In this document: positions 49,789 to 59,636 of the stretch, in pieces
Numbering within the stretch: the first letter of the stretch is position 1
Layout of the letters: each line of letters starts with the position of its first letter
From: Salvelinus alpinus
Lineage: Eukaryota > Chordata > Actinopteri > Salmoniformes > Salmonidae
Length of the DNA stretch: 64,000 bases
Direction of reading: 5' to 3'
NCBI RefSeq assembly: GCF_045679555.1
Contig: NC_092092.1
Location: forward strand, 17,684,969 to 17,748,968
Program-made: the position numbers and the translations under genes
Notes under the pieces: generated by a model
What the model was told of the DNA's origin: nothing
What the model saw: only the letters and a program-made list of their open reading frames with translations
Databases searched by the model: none

Positions 49789-49843
49789 TATGGCTCTTAA
49801 TTAGAGGCAGGTGTTTTGCGTTCTCCTCTAATTAAGAGTCATA
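49789..49843 (+). promoter_or_regulatory. U3 hairpin beside a TATA-like motif, copy 2
   Basis: TATGGCTCTTAATTAGAGG pairs with CCTCTAATTAAGAGTCATA (one G-T wobble). CATATTTAGG follows. The corresponding hairpin in the 3' LTR is at 52261-52315. Confidence 0.8.
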
Positions 49844-50069
49844 TTTAGGTAGGGTGTTCTCACTGTTTGTTTGTGGGTGATTGTCTCCTGTGTCGTCGAA
49901 TGTATGTACCATACGGGACTGTTTGGCTGTTCGTTTATTTTGATGTCGTCTGTTTCCTGTCTGTGAGTTTACGTTTAGTTATGTAAGTTTATGTTCAGGT
50001 TTCGTCAACGTCGTTTTCTTGTTTTGTATATTTGAAAGTGTTTTGTTTCGTGTTGCCATCGTCATTAAT

Positions 50070-50081
50070 AATAAAAAGATG
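50070..50081 (+). promoter_or_regulatory. AATAAA signal directly before the start codon
   Basis: AATAAA, three bases, then ATG. The same order occurs in the solo LTR (47454-47466) and, with ACG instead of ATG, in copy 1. The signal may serve 3'-end formation in the downstream LTR (inference). Confidence 0.7.
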
Positions 50082-50510
50082 GCTTACTTCCCGAATGCTG
50101 CATTTTGGTCTGATGATCCTTCTCTCCTCTCCTCGTCCGAGGATGAGGAGAGCGACAGCCCTTACAGAATCACCCACCACGCTAGGACCAAGCGGCAAGG
50201 GAGTGCTCAACAGAGCAATAAGGACTCCTGGACTTGGGAGGAGATCCTGGACGGTAGAGGACCTTGGGCTCAGCCAGGGGAATATCGCCGTCCCAAGGAG
50301 GAGTTGGAAGCAGCGAAGGCTGAGAGGCGCTGGTATGAGGAGGCAGCGCGGCGACGCGGTTGGGAGCCCGTGAGTCAGACCCAAAAATTTCTTGGGGGGG
50401 GGGGCACACGAGGAGTGTGGCAAAGCCGGGTAGGATACCCGAGCCAACTCCCCGTGCTTACCGTGGAGGTAGAAGGCGTCGTACTGGTAAGACACCGTGT
50501 TATGCGGTAA
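50079..50510 (+). CDS. N-terminal SWTWEE module of LTR element, copy 2
   Basis: Starts at ATG 50079 inside the LTR (MAYFPNAAFWSDD, then the acidic stretch SSSEDEESDS). It crosses the LTR end after 29 codons and one base, and continues RITHHARTKRQ, DSWTWEEILDGRG, EELEAAKAERRWYEEAARRR and TQKFLGGGG. The last conserved residues lie just before a run of 11 G (50394-50404); beyond it this frame loses similarity to copy 1 and ends at TAA (50508-50510). The conserved chain continues in the -1 frame. The amphipathic Glu/Lys/Arg segment could be helical. Family unknown; a small Gag-like or capsid-associated role is only a guess. Upstream sequence open to 50019 includes ATG at 50032, but homology to the other LTRs supports 50079. 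Confidence 0.7.
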   Translation: MAYFPNAAFWSDDPSLLSSSEDEESDSPYRITHHARTKRQGSAQQSNKDSWTWEEILDGRGPWAQPGEYRRPKEELEAAKAERRWYEEAARRRGWEPVSQTQKFLGGGGTRGVWQSRVGYPSQLPVLTVEVEGVVLVRHRVMR

Positions 50511-52138
50511 AGCGCACGGTGTCCCCAGTACGCGTGCTTAGCCCAGTGCGGGCTATTCCACCTTGCCGCACTGGGAGGGCTAAGTTGGGCATCGAGCCGA
50601 GTGCCATGAAGCCGGCCCAACGTATCTGGTCTCCAGTACGTCTCCTCGGGCCGGCGTACATGGCACCAGCCTTGCAGGTGGTGTCCCCGGTTCGCCTGCA
50701 TAGCCCAGTGCGGGCTATTCCACCTCGCCGCACTGGCAGGGCTACGGGGACCATTCAACCTGGTAAGGTTGGGGAGGCTCGGTGCTCAAGAGCACGTGTC
50801 CTCCTTCACGGTCCGGTATACCCGGTGCCACCTCCATGTACCAGTCCTCCGGTGGCAGCCCCCCGTACCAGGCTGTCTCTCCGGGTTCTCTCTCCAGCTG
50901 TTTCCTCCTCTCCAGCGCAGCCAGTGCCTAGACCACGCACCAGGCTGTCTCTCCTTCTCCTCCCTACAGAGCCGTCCTGCCATGACCAGCCAGAGCCGTC
51001 CTGCCATGATCAGCCAGAGCCGTCCTGCCATGATCAGCCAGAGCCGTCCTGCCATGATCAGCCAGAGCCGTCCTGCCATGACCTGCCAGAGCCGTCCTGC
51101 CATGACCTGCCAGAGCCGTCCTGCCATGACCTGCCAGAGCCGTCCTGCCATGACCTGCCAGAGCCGTCCTGCCGGGACCTGCCAGAGCCGTCCTGCCGGG
51201 ACCTGCCAGAGCCGTCCAGCCGGGACCTGCCAGAGCCGTCCAGCCGGGACCTGCCAGAGCCGTCCAGCCGGGACCTGCCAGAGCCGTCCAGCCGGGACCT
51301 GCCAGAGTCCCTCAGCCGGGACCTGCCAGAGTCGCTCAGCCGGGACCTGCCAGAGTCCCTCAGCCGGGACCTGCCAGAGTCCCTCAGCCGGGACCTGCCA
51401 GAGTCTCTCAGCCGGGACCTGCCAGAGTCCCTCAGCCGGGACCTGCCAGAGTCCCTCAGCCGGGATCTGCCAGAGTCCCTCAGCCGGGATCTGCCAGAGT
51501 CCCTCAGCCGGGATCTGCCAGAGTCCCTCAGCCGGGATCTGCCAGAGTCCCTCAGCCGGGACCTGCCCCTTGTCCCGGTGCTGCCCCTTGTCCCGGTGCT
51601 GCCCCTTGTCCCGGTGCTGCCCCTTGTCCCGGTGCTGCCCCTTGTCCCGGTGCTGCCCCTTGTCCCGGTGCTGCCCCTTGTCCCGGTGCTGCCCCTTGTC
51701 CCGGTGCTGCCCCTTGTCCCGGTGCTGCCCCTTGTCCCGGTGCTGCCCCTTGTCCCGGTGCTGCCCCTTGTCCCGGTGCTGCCCCTTGTCCCGGTGCTGC
51801 CCCTTGTCCCGGTGCTGCCCCTTGTCCCGGTGCTGCCCCTTGTCCCGGTGCTGCCCCTTGTCCCGGTGCTGCCCCTTGTCCCGGTGCTGCCCCTTGTCCC
51901 GGTGCTGCCCCTTGTCCCGGTGCTGCCCCTTGTCCCGGTGCTGCCCCTTCTCCCGGTGCTGGCCGTTCATTTAGGGGATGTTAGTTTTAGGGTGGTCATT
52001 GGGAGGGGAAGACAGAAGCGGGGAGTGACTATGGTGGTGTGGGGACAGCGTCCAGAGCCGGAGCCACCACCGTGGTCAACTGCCCACCCAGACCCTCCCC
52101 TGGACTTTGTGCTGGTGCGCCCGGCGTTCGCACCTTGA
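50360..52138 (+). CDS. Proline-rich tandem-repeat protein of LTR element, copy 2
   Basis: This frame overlaps the SWTWEE module in the -1 frame and has no convincing ATG of its own (the first open codon at 50360 is TTG). That suggests expression by frameshift or as a remnant. The N-terminal part ([34 protein letters not shown]) matches copy 1 closely. The middle has 8-residue units ([24 protein letters not shown]) and then 22 units of LVPVLP. The C-terminus PEPEPPPWS...[10 protein letters not shown] also matches copy 1. TGA at 52136-52138 runs into the polypurine tract. Low-complexity, unlikely to fold as an enzyme. Function unknown. Confidence 0.62.
   Translation: MGARESDPKISWGGGHTRSVAKPGRIPEPTPRAYRGGRRRRTGKTPCYAVKRTVSPVRVLSPVRAIPPCRTGRAKLGIEPSAMKPAQRIWSPVRLLGPAYMAPALQVVSPVRLHSPVRAIPPRRTGRATGTIQPGKVGEARCSRARVLLHGPVYPVPPPCTSPPVAAPRTRLSLRVLSPAVSSSPAQPVPRPRTRLSLLLLPTEPSCHDQPEPSCHDQPEPSCHDQPEPSCHDQPEPSCHDLPEPSCHDLPEPSCHDLPEPSCHDLPEPSCRDLPEPSCRDLPEPSSRDLPEPSSRDLPEPSSRDLPEPSSRDLPESLSRDLPESLSRDLPESLSRDLPESLSRDLPESLSRDLPESLSRDLPESLSRDLPESLSRDLPESLSRDLPESLSRDLPESLSRDLPLVPVLPLVPVLPLVPVLPLVPVLPLVPVLPLVPVLPLVPVLPLVPVLPLVPVLPLVPVLPLVPVLPLVPVLPLVPVLPLVPVLPLVPVLPLVPVLPLVPVLPLVPVLPLVPVLPLVPVLPLVPVLPLLPVLAVHLGDVSFRVVIGRGRQKRGVTMVVWGQRPEPEPPPWSTAHPDPPLDFVLVRPAFAP
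50970..51563 (+). repeat. 24-bp coding repeat array
   Basis: About 25 units of 24 bp (GAGCCGTCCTGCCATGATCA type) grade from CHDQP through CHDLP and SRDLP to ESLSRDLP. The gradient of variants indicates stepwise local expansion. Confidence 0.92.
51564..51962 (+). repeat. 18-bp coding repeat array
   Basis: About 22 nearly identical units of CTGCCCCTTGTCCCGGTG encode LVPVLP. Both strands are open across the array. Confidence 0.95.
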
Positions 52139-52149
52139 GGGGGGGGTTC
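52137..52149 (+). other. Polypurine tract of copy 2
   Basis: A run of eight G following GA, then TTC and the 3' LTR. It overlaps the stop codon of the repeat protein, as in copy 1. Confidence 0.8.
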
Positions 52150-52638
52150 TGTAACGGTCCTGACCTGTTTTATGTTGTTTTTGTATGTGTTTAGGTCAGG
52201 GCATGTGTTTTGGGTGGGCAGTCTATGTTATCTGTTTCTATGTTGGTTGTGGTTGCCTGGTATGGCTCTTAATTAGAGGCAGGTGTTTTGCGTTCTCCTC
52301 TAATTAAGGGTCATATTTAGGTAGGGTGTTCTCACTGTTTGTTTGTGGGTGATTGTCTCCTGTGTCGTCGAATGTATGTACCATACGGGACTGTTTGGCT
52401 GTTCGTTTATTTTGATGTCGTCTGTTTCCTGTCCGTGAGTTTACGTTTAGTTATGTAAGTTTATGTTCAGGTTTCGTCAACGTCGTTTTCTTGTTTTGTA
52501 TATTTGAAAGTGTTTTGTTTCGTGTTGCCATCGTCATTAATAATAAAAAGATGGCTTACTTCCCGAATGCTGCATTTTGGTCTGATGATCCTTCTCTCCT
52601 CTCCTCGTCCGAGGATGAGGAGAGCGACAGCCCTTACA
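52150..52638 (+). repeat. 3' LTR of copy 2
   Basis: 489 bp, same length as the 5' LTR and about 99.6% identical by eye. It ends CTTACA and is followed by ACATG. Confidence 0.93.
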
Positions 52639-53215
52639 ACATGAAGCTAGGGTTAGGGTTGTGATTGTGGTTGAGGCTAAGGTTAGGGTCAAAATGATTG
52701 TAGACATGAAGCTAGGGTTAGGGTTGTGATTGTGGTTGAGGCTAAGGTTAGGGTCAAAATGATTGTAGACATGAAGCTAGGGTTAGGGTTGTGATTGTGG
52801 TTGAGGCTAAGGTTAGGGTCAAAATGATTGTAGACATGAAGCTAGGGTTAGGGTTGTGGTTGAGGCTAAGGTTAGGGTCAAAATGATTGTAGACATGAAG
52901 CTAGGGTTAGGGTTGTGATTGTGGTTGAGGCTAAGGTTAGGGTCAAAATGAATGTAGACATGAAGCCAGGGTTAGGGTTGTGGTTGAGGCTAAGGTTAGG
53001 GTCAAAATGATTGTAGACATGAAGCTAGGGTTAGGGTTGTGGTTGAGGCTAAGGTTAGGGTCAAAATGATTGTAGACATGAAGCCAGGGTTAGGGTTGTG
53101 ATTGTGGTTGAGGCTAAGGTTAGGGTCAAAATGATTGTAGACATGAAGCTAGGGTTGTGGTTGTGGTTGAGGCTAAGGTTAGGGTTAAAATGGATGTGGA
53201 CATGAAGCTAGGGTT
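52639..53215. repeat. 59/65-bp satellite with TTAGGG-like motifs, right block
   Basis: The same units as at 49200-49677, mostly the 65-bp form with AGACATGAAGCTAGGGTTAG. It begins with the duplicated ACATG. Confidence 0.95.
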
Positions 53216-53620
53216 AGTCATTTGCTCAAAGGACTCTAAATTACAGCCAGATTTGAGAACACATTTCAAACAGAATGCATAAATAAATATTTTGGTGATT
53301 TCAAATGGTGCTCCAAACCTCTCTAAAGAACCACCAGGAAAACTCTCTGGGCCCGGTGCCAGGACCTTGCGGCCGACCCATACCCAGGCTGTGGTGCATG
53401 CCACGTGGGCTTATTCAGTGGGCCTTAGCCCTAAGGGCTCAGACACTCAGCCACACAACCACAAATATAGCTTTTTAACCTGGGATGGGGCTGGAGAAAT
53501 ATAACCCCTCTCATCAAAAGTGGCAGTGTGTATCAAAGAGAAGGCCTTTATTCTCCCTTATATCAATCCATTCCCTTTATCTCCTTCCCCTTCTCTCTCG
53601 ACACACCTCATGGACAGATG
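53216..53620. other. No feature recognised
   Basis: No gene supported. Confidence 0.4.
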
Positions 53621-53621
53621 G

Positions 53622-53792
53622 TACATCCCATTTTACATGTGCTCTTATCCAGAGCAAATTACAGGAGCAATGAGGGTTAAGTGCCTTGCTCAAGGGCACA
53701 TCAGCAGACTTTTCACCTAGTCGGCTCAGGGATTCAAACCAGCGACCTTTCAGTCATTGGCACAACACTCTTAACCGTTAGGCTACCTACCG
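53622..53792 (-). repeat. tRNA-derived SINE
   Basis: On the minus strand TAGCCTAACGGTTAAGAG (A-box like) and GGTTTGAATCCC (B-box like) lie at the start. TGTGCCCTTGAGCAAGGCAC and GCTCTGGATAAGAGC follow, a body common in teleost SINEs. No closed tRNA cloverleaf. Confidence 0.75.
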
Positions 53793-55325
53793 TCCTGCAG
53801 ACTCCTCAGACTCCTGCAGACGCCTCAGTAGTTAAGCCCCCATTGTTCCACCCCTCCACCCATCCTTTAGTGTTTTCCTGTTCCTACCACCCCCGACATG
53901 CCACAGATTCTTTCCTGGTGCTGATGCTCCTGTCACGAAGACCTCACAAAGACCATCACACTATGCAACAGCAATAGACTGTACATAGACTTCTACCACC
54001 CCTCTGCAACACATGTACAACAGCAATGTACAACACACATAACACTTTATCTATTTTCTGCTGCTGTTTTCAAACTATTTACCCTATCACTTTGGTCCCA
54101 TATACTGTAGAATAGAATATAGTAGAATAGAACGTGCTGTTTGGCTGTTAGTTAGGGTTTTTCATGGTCCACTTTGGGTTTTTCATTGAGGATATGCTGC
54201 TACTATGCCACAGAGTGCATGAGTAAGTCATTCTGTGTTATTATACTAGTGATGTGTAACGAAGGCCTGAGCAGCAACGTGACAAGAAAAACCATCTGAA
54301 TCCCATTTGCTGCTGTGCATTCCATGGAACACAATTGCTAGTGCAAATGGATGTATAATTTAGTGACTGCATAATTCTCTTTTAAATGGTTACGTTGTTT
54401 TTTATTAGCGTTGAACTTGACAATGATTTGTGTGCATGCGTGTGTGTTTGTGTCTGATCTTGGAGCAAAGACCTCTTCGAACATTTCTTTGTTTGGATTT
54501 TCACAGCAAGGTCAGATAAGGAGCTTCTCTCTCAGAGATATTGTTTATTGCAGTGGCGGCCCGCCCATTAAGGCGTTAGGGGCGGCGCCTCACTTGTAAT
54601 TGGTGTGTACATTTTCCTGTTTCAAAAATATATTGTTCAAAACAAGCTGTTCAGTTACTTACTACTCTGCCTCTCAGTGACTCTGCAAGAAGCAGTAAGC
54701 CGTGCGAACATTGCTTGAATTGTTTTGCCAGCTATTTGCTATGGGGGGGACTGCCCCAATGAAATCGCAGGATTTTATAGCAGCAATTATAACAGCACAA
54801 AGTAAGTGCTTGGGTGCTCAAATCAGAACTTCTGGGTCTGCTCTAATCTCTTTCTCAAAAAGTCTCTCACGCCAGTAGGCTTATATCCACACGTGAGATG
54901 AGATCTGCTATATCAGGTGCAGATGGCGCGAAAGCAAAGAGCTAATTTTAATTAACTTGTAAATAAATAATCATAACAGTCATGGCAGCCTGGGACCTGA
55001 TAAACTGGACATCTACATGCAACAAGAGTCGAAGGGCAGAGGAATACACTAGCTAGAACCTTCGAATCACGGATCTGATAGGACAAAAATGCATGAATGT
55101 GGCTGGCCAATTGTATTGTTTCCCCCCATGGTGTTCATCAGGTTCTACTGTAGGTGACAGGACAACATGTTGTGTGGACTAAAACAGCATAAAACCGCGT
55201 GTATCACAAAAAAAAAATCAAATGAATTAGCCAGCTACAGTAATTTTAAGAAACATTGAGAGATAGTTAGGTAGATTTTTTGGGTCAAATTAACCAGTTA
55301 TCTACCTTTGATAAGCAGCTATCTA
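53793..55325. other. No gene recognised
   Basis: 54553-54595 (GTGGCGGCCCGCCCATTAAG, GGCGGCGCCTCAC) resembles the end of a DNA transposon, but no second end was found. The rest is unassigned. Confidence 0.35.
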
Positions 55326-56203
55326 CAGTGCAGTCGGAATGTATTCAGACCCCTTGGCTGAGGTCCTAAGTGCTCTGGAGCAGGTTTTCATCAAGGATCT
55401 CTCTGTACTTTTGACTAGTCTCCCAGTCCCTGCCGCTGAAAAACATCCCCACAGCATGATGCTGCCACCAACATGCTTCAAGGATGGTATTGGCCAGGTG
55501 ATGAGCGGTGCCTGGTTTCCTCCAGATGTGACGCTCTGCATTCAGGCCAAAGAGTTCAATCTTGGTTTCGTCAGACCAGAGAATCATGTGCCCTTTACTG
55601 AGGAGTGGCTTCCGTCTGCCCACTCTACCATAAAAGCCTGATTGGTGGAGTGCTGCAGAGATGGTTGTCCTTCTGGAAGGTTCTCTGATCTCCACAGAGG
55701 AGCTCTGGAGCTCTGTCAGAGTGACCATCAGGTTTTTGGTCACCTGACCAAGACCCCTCTCTGTAGGAAGAGTCTTGGTGGTTCCAAACTTCTTCCATTT
55801 AAGAATGATGAAGGCCACTGTGTTCTTGGGGACTTGACATGCCCTGTCAACTGTCGAACCTTATATAGACAGGTGTGTACCTTTCCAAATCATGTCCAAT
55901 CAATTTAATTTACCACAGGTAGACACCAATCAAGTTGTAGAAACATCTCAAGGATGATCAATCGACACAGGATGCACCTGAGCTCAATTTGGAGTCTCAT
56001 AGCAAAGGGTCTGAATACTTATGTAAATAAGGTATTTCAGGTTTTTTTGTAATACATTTGTAAAAATGTCTAAAAACCTGTTTATGGGGTATTGTGAATA
56101 GATCGATGAGGAAAATAAATATGTTAATCAATTTTAGAATAAGGCTGTATCATAACAAAATGTGGAAAAAGTGAAGGGGTCTGAATAGTTTCCAAATGCA
56201 CTG
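55326..56203 (-). mobile_element. Tc1-like transposon with internal deletion
   Basis: CAGTGCAGTCGGAATGTATT at the left is inverse to the right end (GTTTCCAAATGCACTG). TA on both sides (55324-55325, 56204-56205). At 878 bp it is well short of a full Tc1. A solo right end of this family is at 31065-31142. Confidence 0.85.
55330..55860 (-). pseudogene. Tc1 transposase pseudogene, middle part only
   Basis: The minus strand (55366-55818) reads LTELQSSSVEIREPSRRTTI, ILWSDETKIELFGLNAERHI with the first catalytic Asp in WSDETK; the shifted frame 55323-55541 has KHVGGSIMLWGCFSAAGTG. The N-terminus and the region with the other two catalytic residues are deleted. Confidence 0.82.
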
Positions 56204-57788
56204 TAGCTATGGCTAGCTGGTAGCTTGCTGGCTAGTTAACTCCCATGCCAATTTCAAGTCTTTCTAAACTAATATCTGACTTATATGCACGAGCCAAATG
56301 ATCATGCTTTGTGACATTATGTTAGCTAGCTATCTTCAGTCAGATAATGTGTTTTCACTTATTGCATCTGCATGCTTGTTGCATTCTCCCTAGTGCACTC
56401 GTTCGTTCGTGAGCTGCCTGCTCATTCTAAATAGTATAATCCAATCTGTTCAAAACTGTGGCAGCATGTTTTGACATGCAACAGTGAAATAGGCGTATTT
56501 ATGCTGTTGTTCAAATGCACAGATCGCTTTATATATCTTCTCAATTAAACTAGCAGTAGTTCAAAACTTGGCATCATATTTCTGTCATGTTGCTTTGTTG
56601 ACAACTCCAACCCCCCAACCCCCTGCGTCAATGTCGTTTCATGGAATGTGAAAGGAGTTAACTAACCTGCTAAAATGTCCCATCTTTAGCATCCAGCGTG
56701 GGACAAAAACCTTTCTATCAATGGTGACTGCCACATTTAGAGCTTTTAACAGGTTCCAAGTTTGGGAAATGGTTTACATAATAGCTTTGAAATGATAGTT
56801 TTCAATCTCATCTTTGTAGAAGCTAGATTCATATATCATATATATTTTCTCTTAATACTACTTAAATTATTTGATATATTCATTAAATAATGAATCGATT
56901 TAGGGTAAAATATAAACACGTTTTCATTTTCTTCCATAATTGTCATTATCTCAATGAAAAAGACATGGTGTACAAACAATTTATTTATGAAACAAGATAA
57001 TTTCTTTTAAGTGATAGACTAACAAAAAATGGTTTGTAGACAATGTAGATCTAACAACAAAGGAAAAGCTGAAAAATTGACATTTATGCATTGCAAAATC
57101 CCTCACAAAATACAACAAAGCTAGTTACTAACTATGAAAAACAAAAATCGACAACAATTAACGCTATACAGACTAACAACAACCAAAAAGCTATACATTG
57201 CAAATATCCTTGATCCATATAAGTCAACCAAAAGTTACAAGAAACCTTTTTACTAGATTTTTGATAGATTCTAGAATGGCCTTCATCTGGTTACATTTTT
57301 CACTCATTCAAAGCAGAACGTTCTTTCCTCATCCATCTGTGAACAACACATTACATTTACATGAAGTCAAATGCTCCCTGTCACACCAGGCATACACACT
57401 CAAACCTCAGACCATCAGTTGTCAAGGTCAAGGATGCTGTGAACTGTTAACATAATAATCACTGTTGCTCTCTCACACGTACTACTACTACATCTAACCC
57501 CATACATGACACTCTTACCATTACATCAATGTTTCACTCTTACATCATCTTCACTTCCTCAACACTTAAGGCTGTGTTCCAATGTCCATACTAGCTTAGA
57601 ATGCATGCACAACATACTATTGCTTCATTGTAAGGGGTATGCTAGAGGGATATTGGAATAGAGTGGTACAACTAACCCAAACTATGGCTACTACAACTTC
57701 TTCTCTTAAAACCACTGCATTGTTTTGTATATTTTATCTGAGTGATTATAGGGCCTATCTTGATCATTTGGCTAACATATCCATCAAG
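56204..57788. other. AT-rich sequence, no gene
   Basis: No feature supported. AATAAA-type signals on the minus strand occur here (for example at 56982), but a link to thbs2 cannot be shown. Confidence 0.4.
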
Positions 57789-58592
57789 TACACTGAACAA
57801 AAATATAAACGCAAAATGTAAAGTGTTGGTCCCATGTTTCATGAGCTGAAATAAAAGGTCCCAGAAACTTTTCATATGCACAAAATGCATATTTCTCTCA
57901 AATTGTGTGCACAAATTTGTTTATATCCCTGTTAGTGAGCATTTCTCCTATGCCAAGATAATTCATCCACCTGACAGGTGTGGCATATCAAGAAGCTGAT
58001 TAAACAGCATGTTCATTACACAGATGCTGGGGACTGGGGACAATAAAAGGTGTGTCAAAAAGATGTGTCAAGTTTTTGAGAGAGTGTGCAGTTGGGATGC
58101 TGACTGCAGAAATGTCCACCAGAGCTGTTGCCAGAGAATTGAATGTTAATTTCTCTACCGTAAGCCACCTCCAACGTAATTTTAGAGAATTTGGCAGCAT
58201 GTCGAACCGGCCTCACAACCGCAGACAACGTGTATGGCGTTGTGTGGGCGAGCGGTTTGCTGATGCCAACATTGTGAACAGAGTGCCCCATGGTGGTGGC
58301 GTTATGTTACAGGCAGGCATAAGCTACGGACAACGAACACAATTGCATTTTGTCGATGGCAATTTGAATGCACAAAGATACTGTGACAAGATCCTGAGGC
58401 CCACTGTGAGGCCCATTTTTTTAAGGTATCTTTGACCAACAGATGCATATCTGTATTCCCAGTCATGTGGAATCCATAGATTAGGGTCTAATGAATTTAT
58501 TTTAATGAACTGATTTTCTCATATGAACTGTAACTCAGTAAAATCAATAAAATTGTTGCATGTTGTGTTTATTAAATTTTTTGTTCAGTATA
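57789..58592 (+). mobile_element. Tc1-like transposon with internal deletion
   Basis: CACTGAACAAAAATATAAAC at the left and the inverse of TTTTTTGTTCAGTATA at the right are terminal repeats. About 800 bp, so half the usual length. It lies downstream of the thbs2 stop codon (59629), so it could be within an extended 3' UTR. Confidence 0.82.
58052..58435 (+). pseudogene. Tc1 transposase pseudogene, N-terminal and middle parts fused by deletion
   Basis: Reads [20 protein letters not shown] (helix-turn-helix region), [19 protein letters not shown], then directly [20 protein letters not shown] and LHFVDGNLNAQRYCDKILRP. The segment between, which carries the first catalytic Asp, and the end with the other two are absent. 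It is still one open frame of 127 residues. Confidence 0.8.
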
Positions 58593-59147
58593 ACACATGG
58601 CATAACACTGCATAGTACACAAAGTTTGTGATAGTGTATTTTTATCTTGATGTTTGATAAATTTTGATGTTGATATCCAACAATCTTCAATTGTGAAATT
58701 TCGTCAGTGTAAACAAATAAATAAATTATTTACAATCTCTAACAAAAAAGCAAACAAACAAAACAAACAAACCAGCAAGACATAAACTCGTGATAATAAT
58801 TTACAGAAGAAATTATAATACAAACTTAGTATTAAACATCTTCATCCCAAAGTACTTTAAAATGCTATAAGACGGTCTCACGGTCAACCTTTTTAGAGTT
58901 TGACAAACACTTTAAATGAGCAACTGAAGACCCTTTTAACAAAACTGCATTCCGGGTGGTATAAGAAACAATACAAAAAATAAGAACTTTGTTCAAGTTA
59001 GCGACGTACATCAGTGTGCTTTGGTATTGATTAAGAGTTTGGTGGATATTTGGCAGTTAATATTAAAATTGATCCAATTTTTCACTGCAGGGCTGAAACT
59101 GCTGAGGTCAGTACAGAGACCTTTAGTTGCTAAGCAACCTAGACGCC
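58593..59147. other. AT-rich sequence downstream of thbs2
   Basis: No gene. Could be 3' UTR if transcription passes the signal at 59148. Confidence 0.35.
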
Positions 59148-59628
59148 TTTATTGTACATTGTACTTAGTCTCAAGTTGATCTCTTTTCCAGCACAAACAA
59201 TATCAATATTTATCGAGTAACAATAATTTTATATTTACTTTTGTTAATGTAAAGCTGTAGAAAGTTTGGAAGAAATCGGAGTAAAGCACATAAGTGGTTG
59301 TACAAATAATCCCTATAATATGTTGTCAACATCGGTTACTTAGTTTTTATCATTGCCAAGACCTTTTTCATTTGTCCACAAGGCCTTTTTCATTTGTCAT
59401 CGGTTGTCATTTCTCAAGGATATGTCTTTTCACATAAGGCACTCAGAAAAACTGGAAAAGGCCTCGGCTGCCTCTTCAATGGAAAGTTAGAGGCAAAAAT
59501 ACTTTGGTCGGGCGAAGCTGAAGCTCCATTTCATTGGTTGAAATGATGAACGAATCAGAAAAAGGCTGATGATCAGGTTATGAGGTTTAGTGTCTTTAGC
59601 CATTTGAAGTTTTCACATCCAACGCTGT
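59148..59628 (-). other. thbs2: Candidate thbs2 3' UTR
   Basis: Between the proposed stop codon (59629-59631, minus) and the first AATAAA on the minus strand (59148-59153). The true end may be further on; mammalian THBS2 has a longer 3' UTR, of the order of 2 kb. Confidence 0.35.
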
Positions 59629-59636
59629 TCAGTTAT
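59629..59636 (-). CDS. thbs2: Thrombospondin-2, last exon (Asp-Asn-stop), proposed
   Basis: The minus strand reads TTTCTCTAG, then AT AAC TGA. Joined to the G left over from the previous exon this gives GAT AAC TGA, so the protein would end ...KYECRDN. Vertebrate THBS1/2 end ...KYECRD plus one residue. The acceptor has a pyrimidine-rich tract (CCTATTTTCTCTAG). The intron would be 931 bp (59637-60567). The alternative is read-through of the donor, giving GESCR and stop at 60552. Confidence 0.6.

Larger units (their letters stand above)
49678..50166 (+). repeat. 5' LTR of copy 2
   Basis: 489 bp, TGTAACGGTCCTGACC to CAGCCCTTACA. Contains a hairpin (49789-49843), CATATTTAGG, AATAAA (50070-50075) and an ATG at 50079 that opens the coding frame running into the internal region. 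Confidence 0.93.
49678..52638 (+). mobile_element. LTR retroelement, copy 2 (complete, young, non-autonomous)
   Basis: Two 489-bp LTRs (TGTAACG...CTTACA) flank a 1983-bp internal region. The 5-bp target duplication ACATG (49673-49677, 52639-52643) is perfect and lies inside the satellite. Only two differences between the LTRs were seen (AAGAGTC/AAGGGTC and TGTCTGTG/TGTCCGTG), so the insertion is recent. The internal region encodes the SWTWEE module and a proline-rich repeat protein, and ends with a polypurine tract. No reverse transcriptase, integrase or standard TGG-type primer site is seen. Confidence 0.93.

Noticed and set aside
50970..51962. CRISPR-like array
   Set aside because: Pure tandem repeats without unique spacers, in an animal genome, inside a coding frame.
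50769..51974. Second plus frame (401 aa) and minus-strand ORF (394 aa) over the LTR element repeats
   Set aside because: By-products of 24- and 18-bp units. They lack the conserved flanking sequence seen in both element copies.
49200..53215. Telomere
   Set aside because: TTAGGG motifs occur only once or twice per 59/65-bp unit and the DNA continues with ordinary sequence on both sides.
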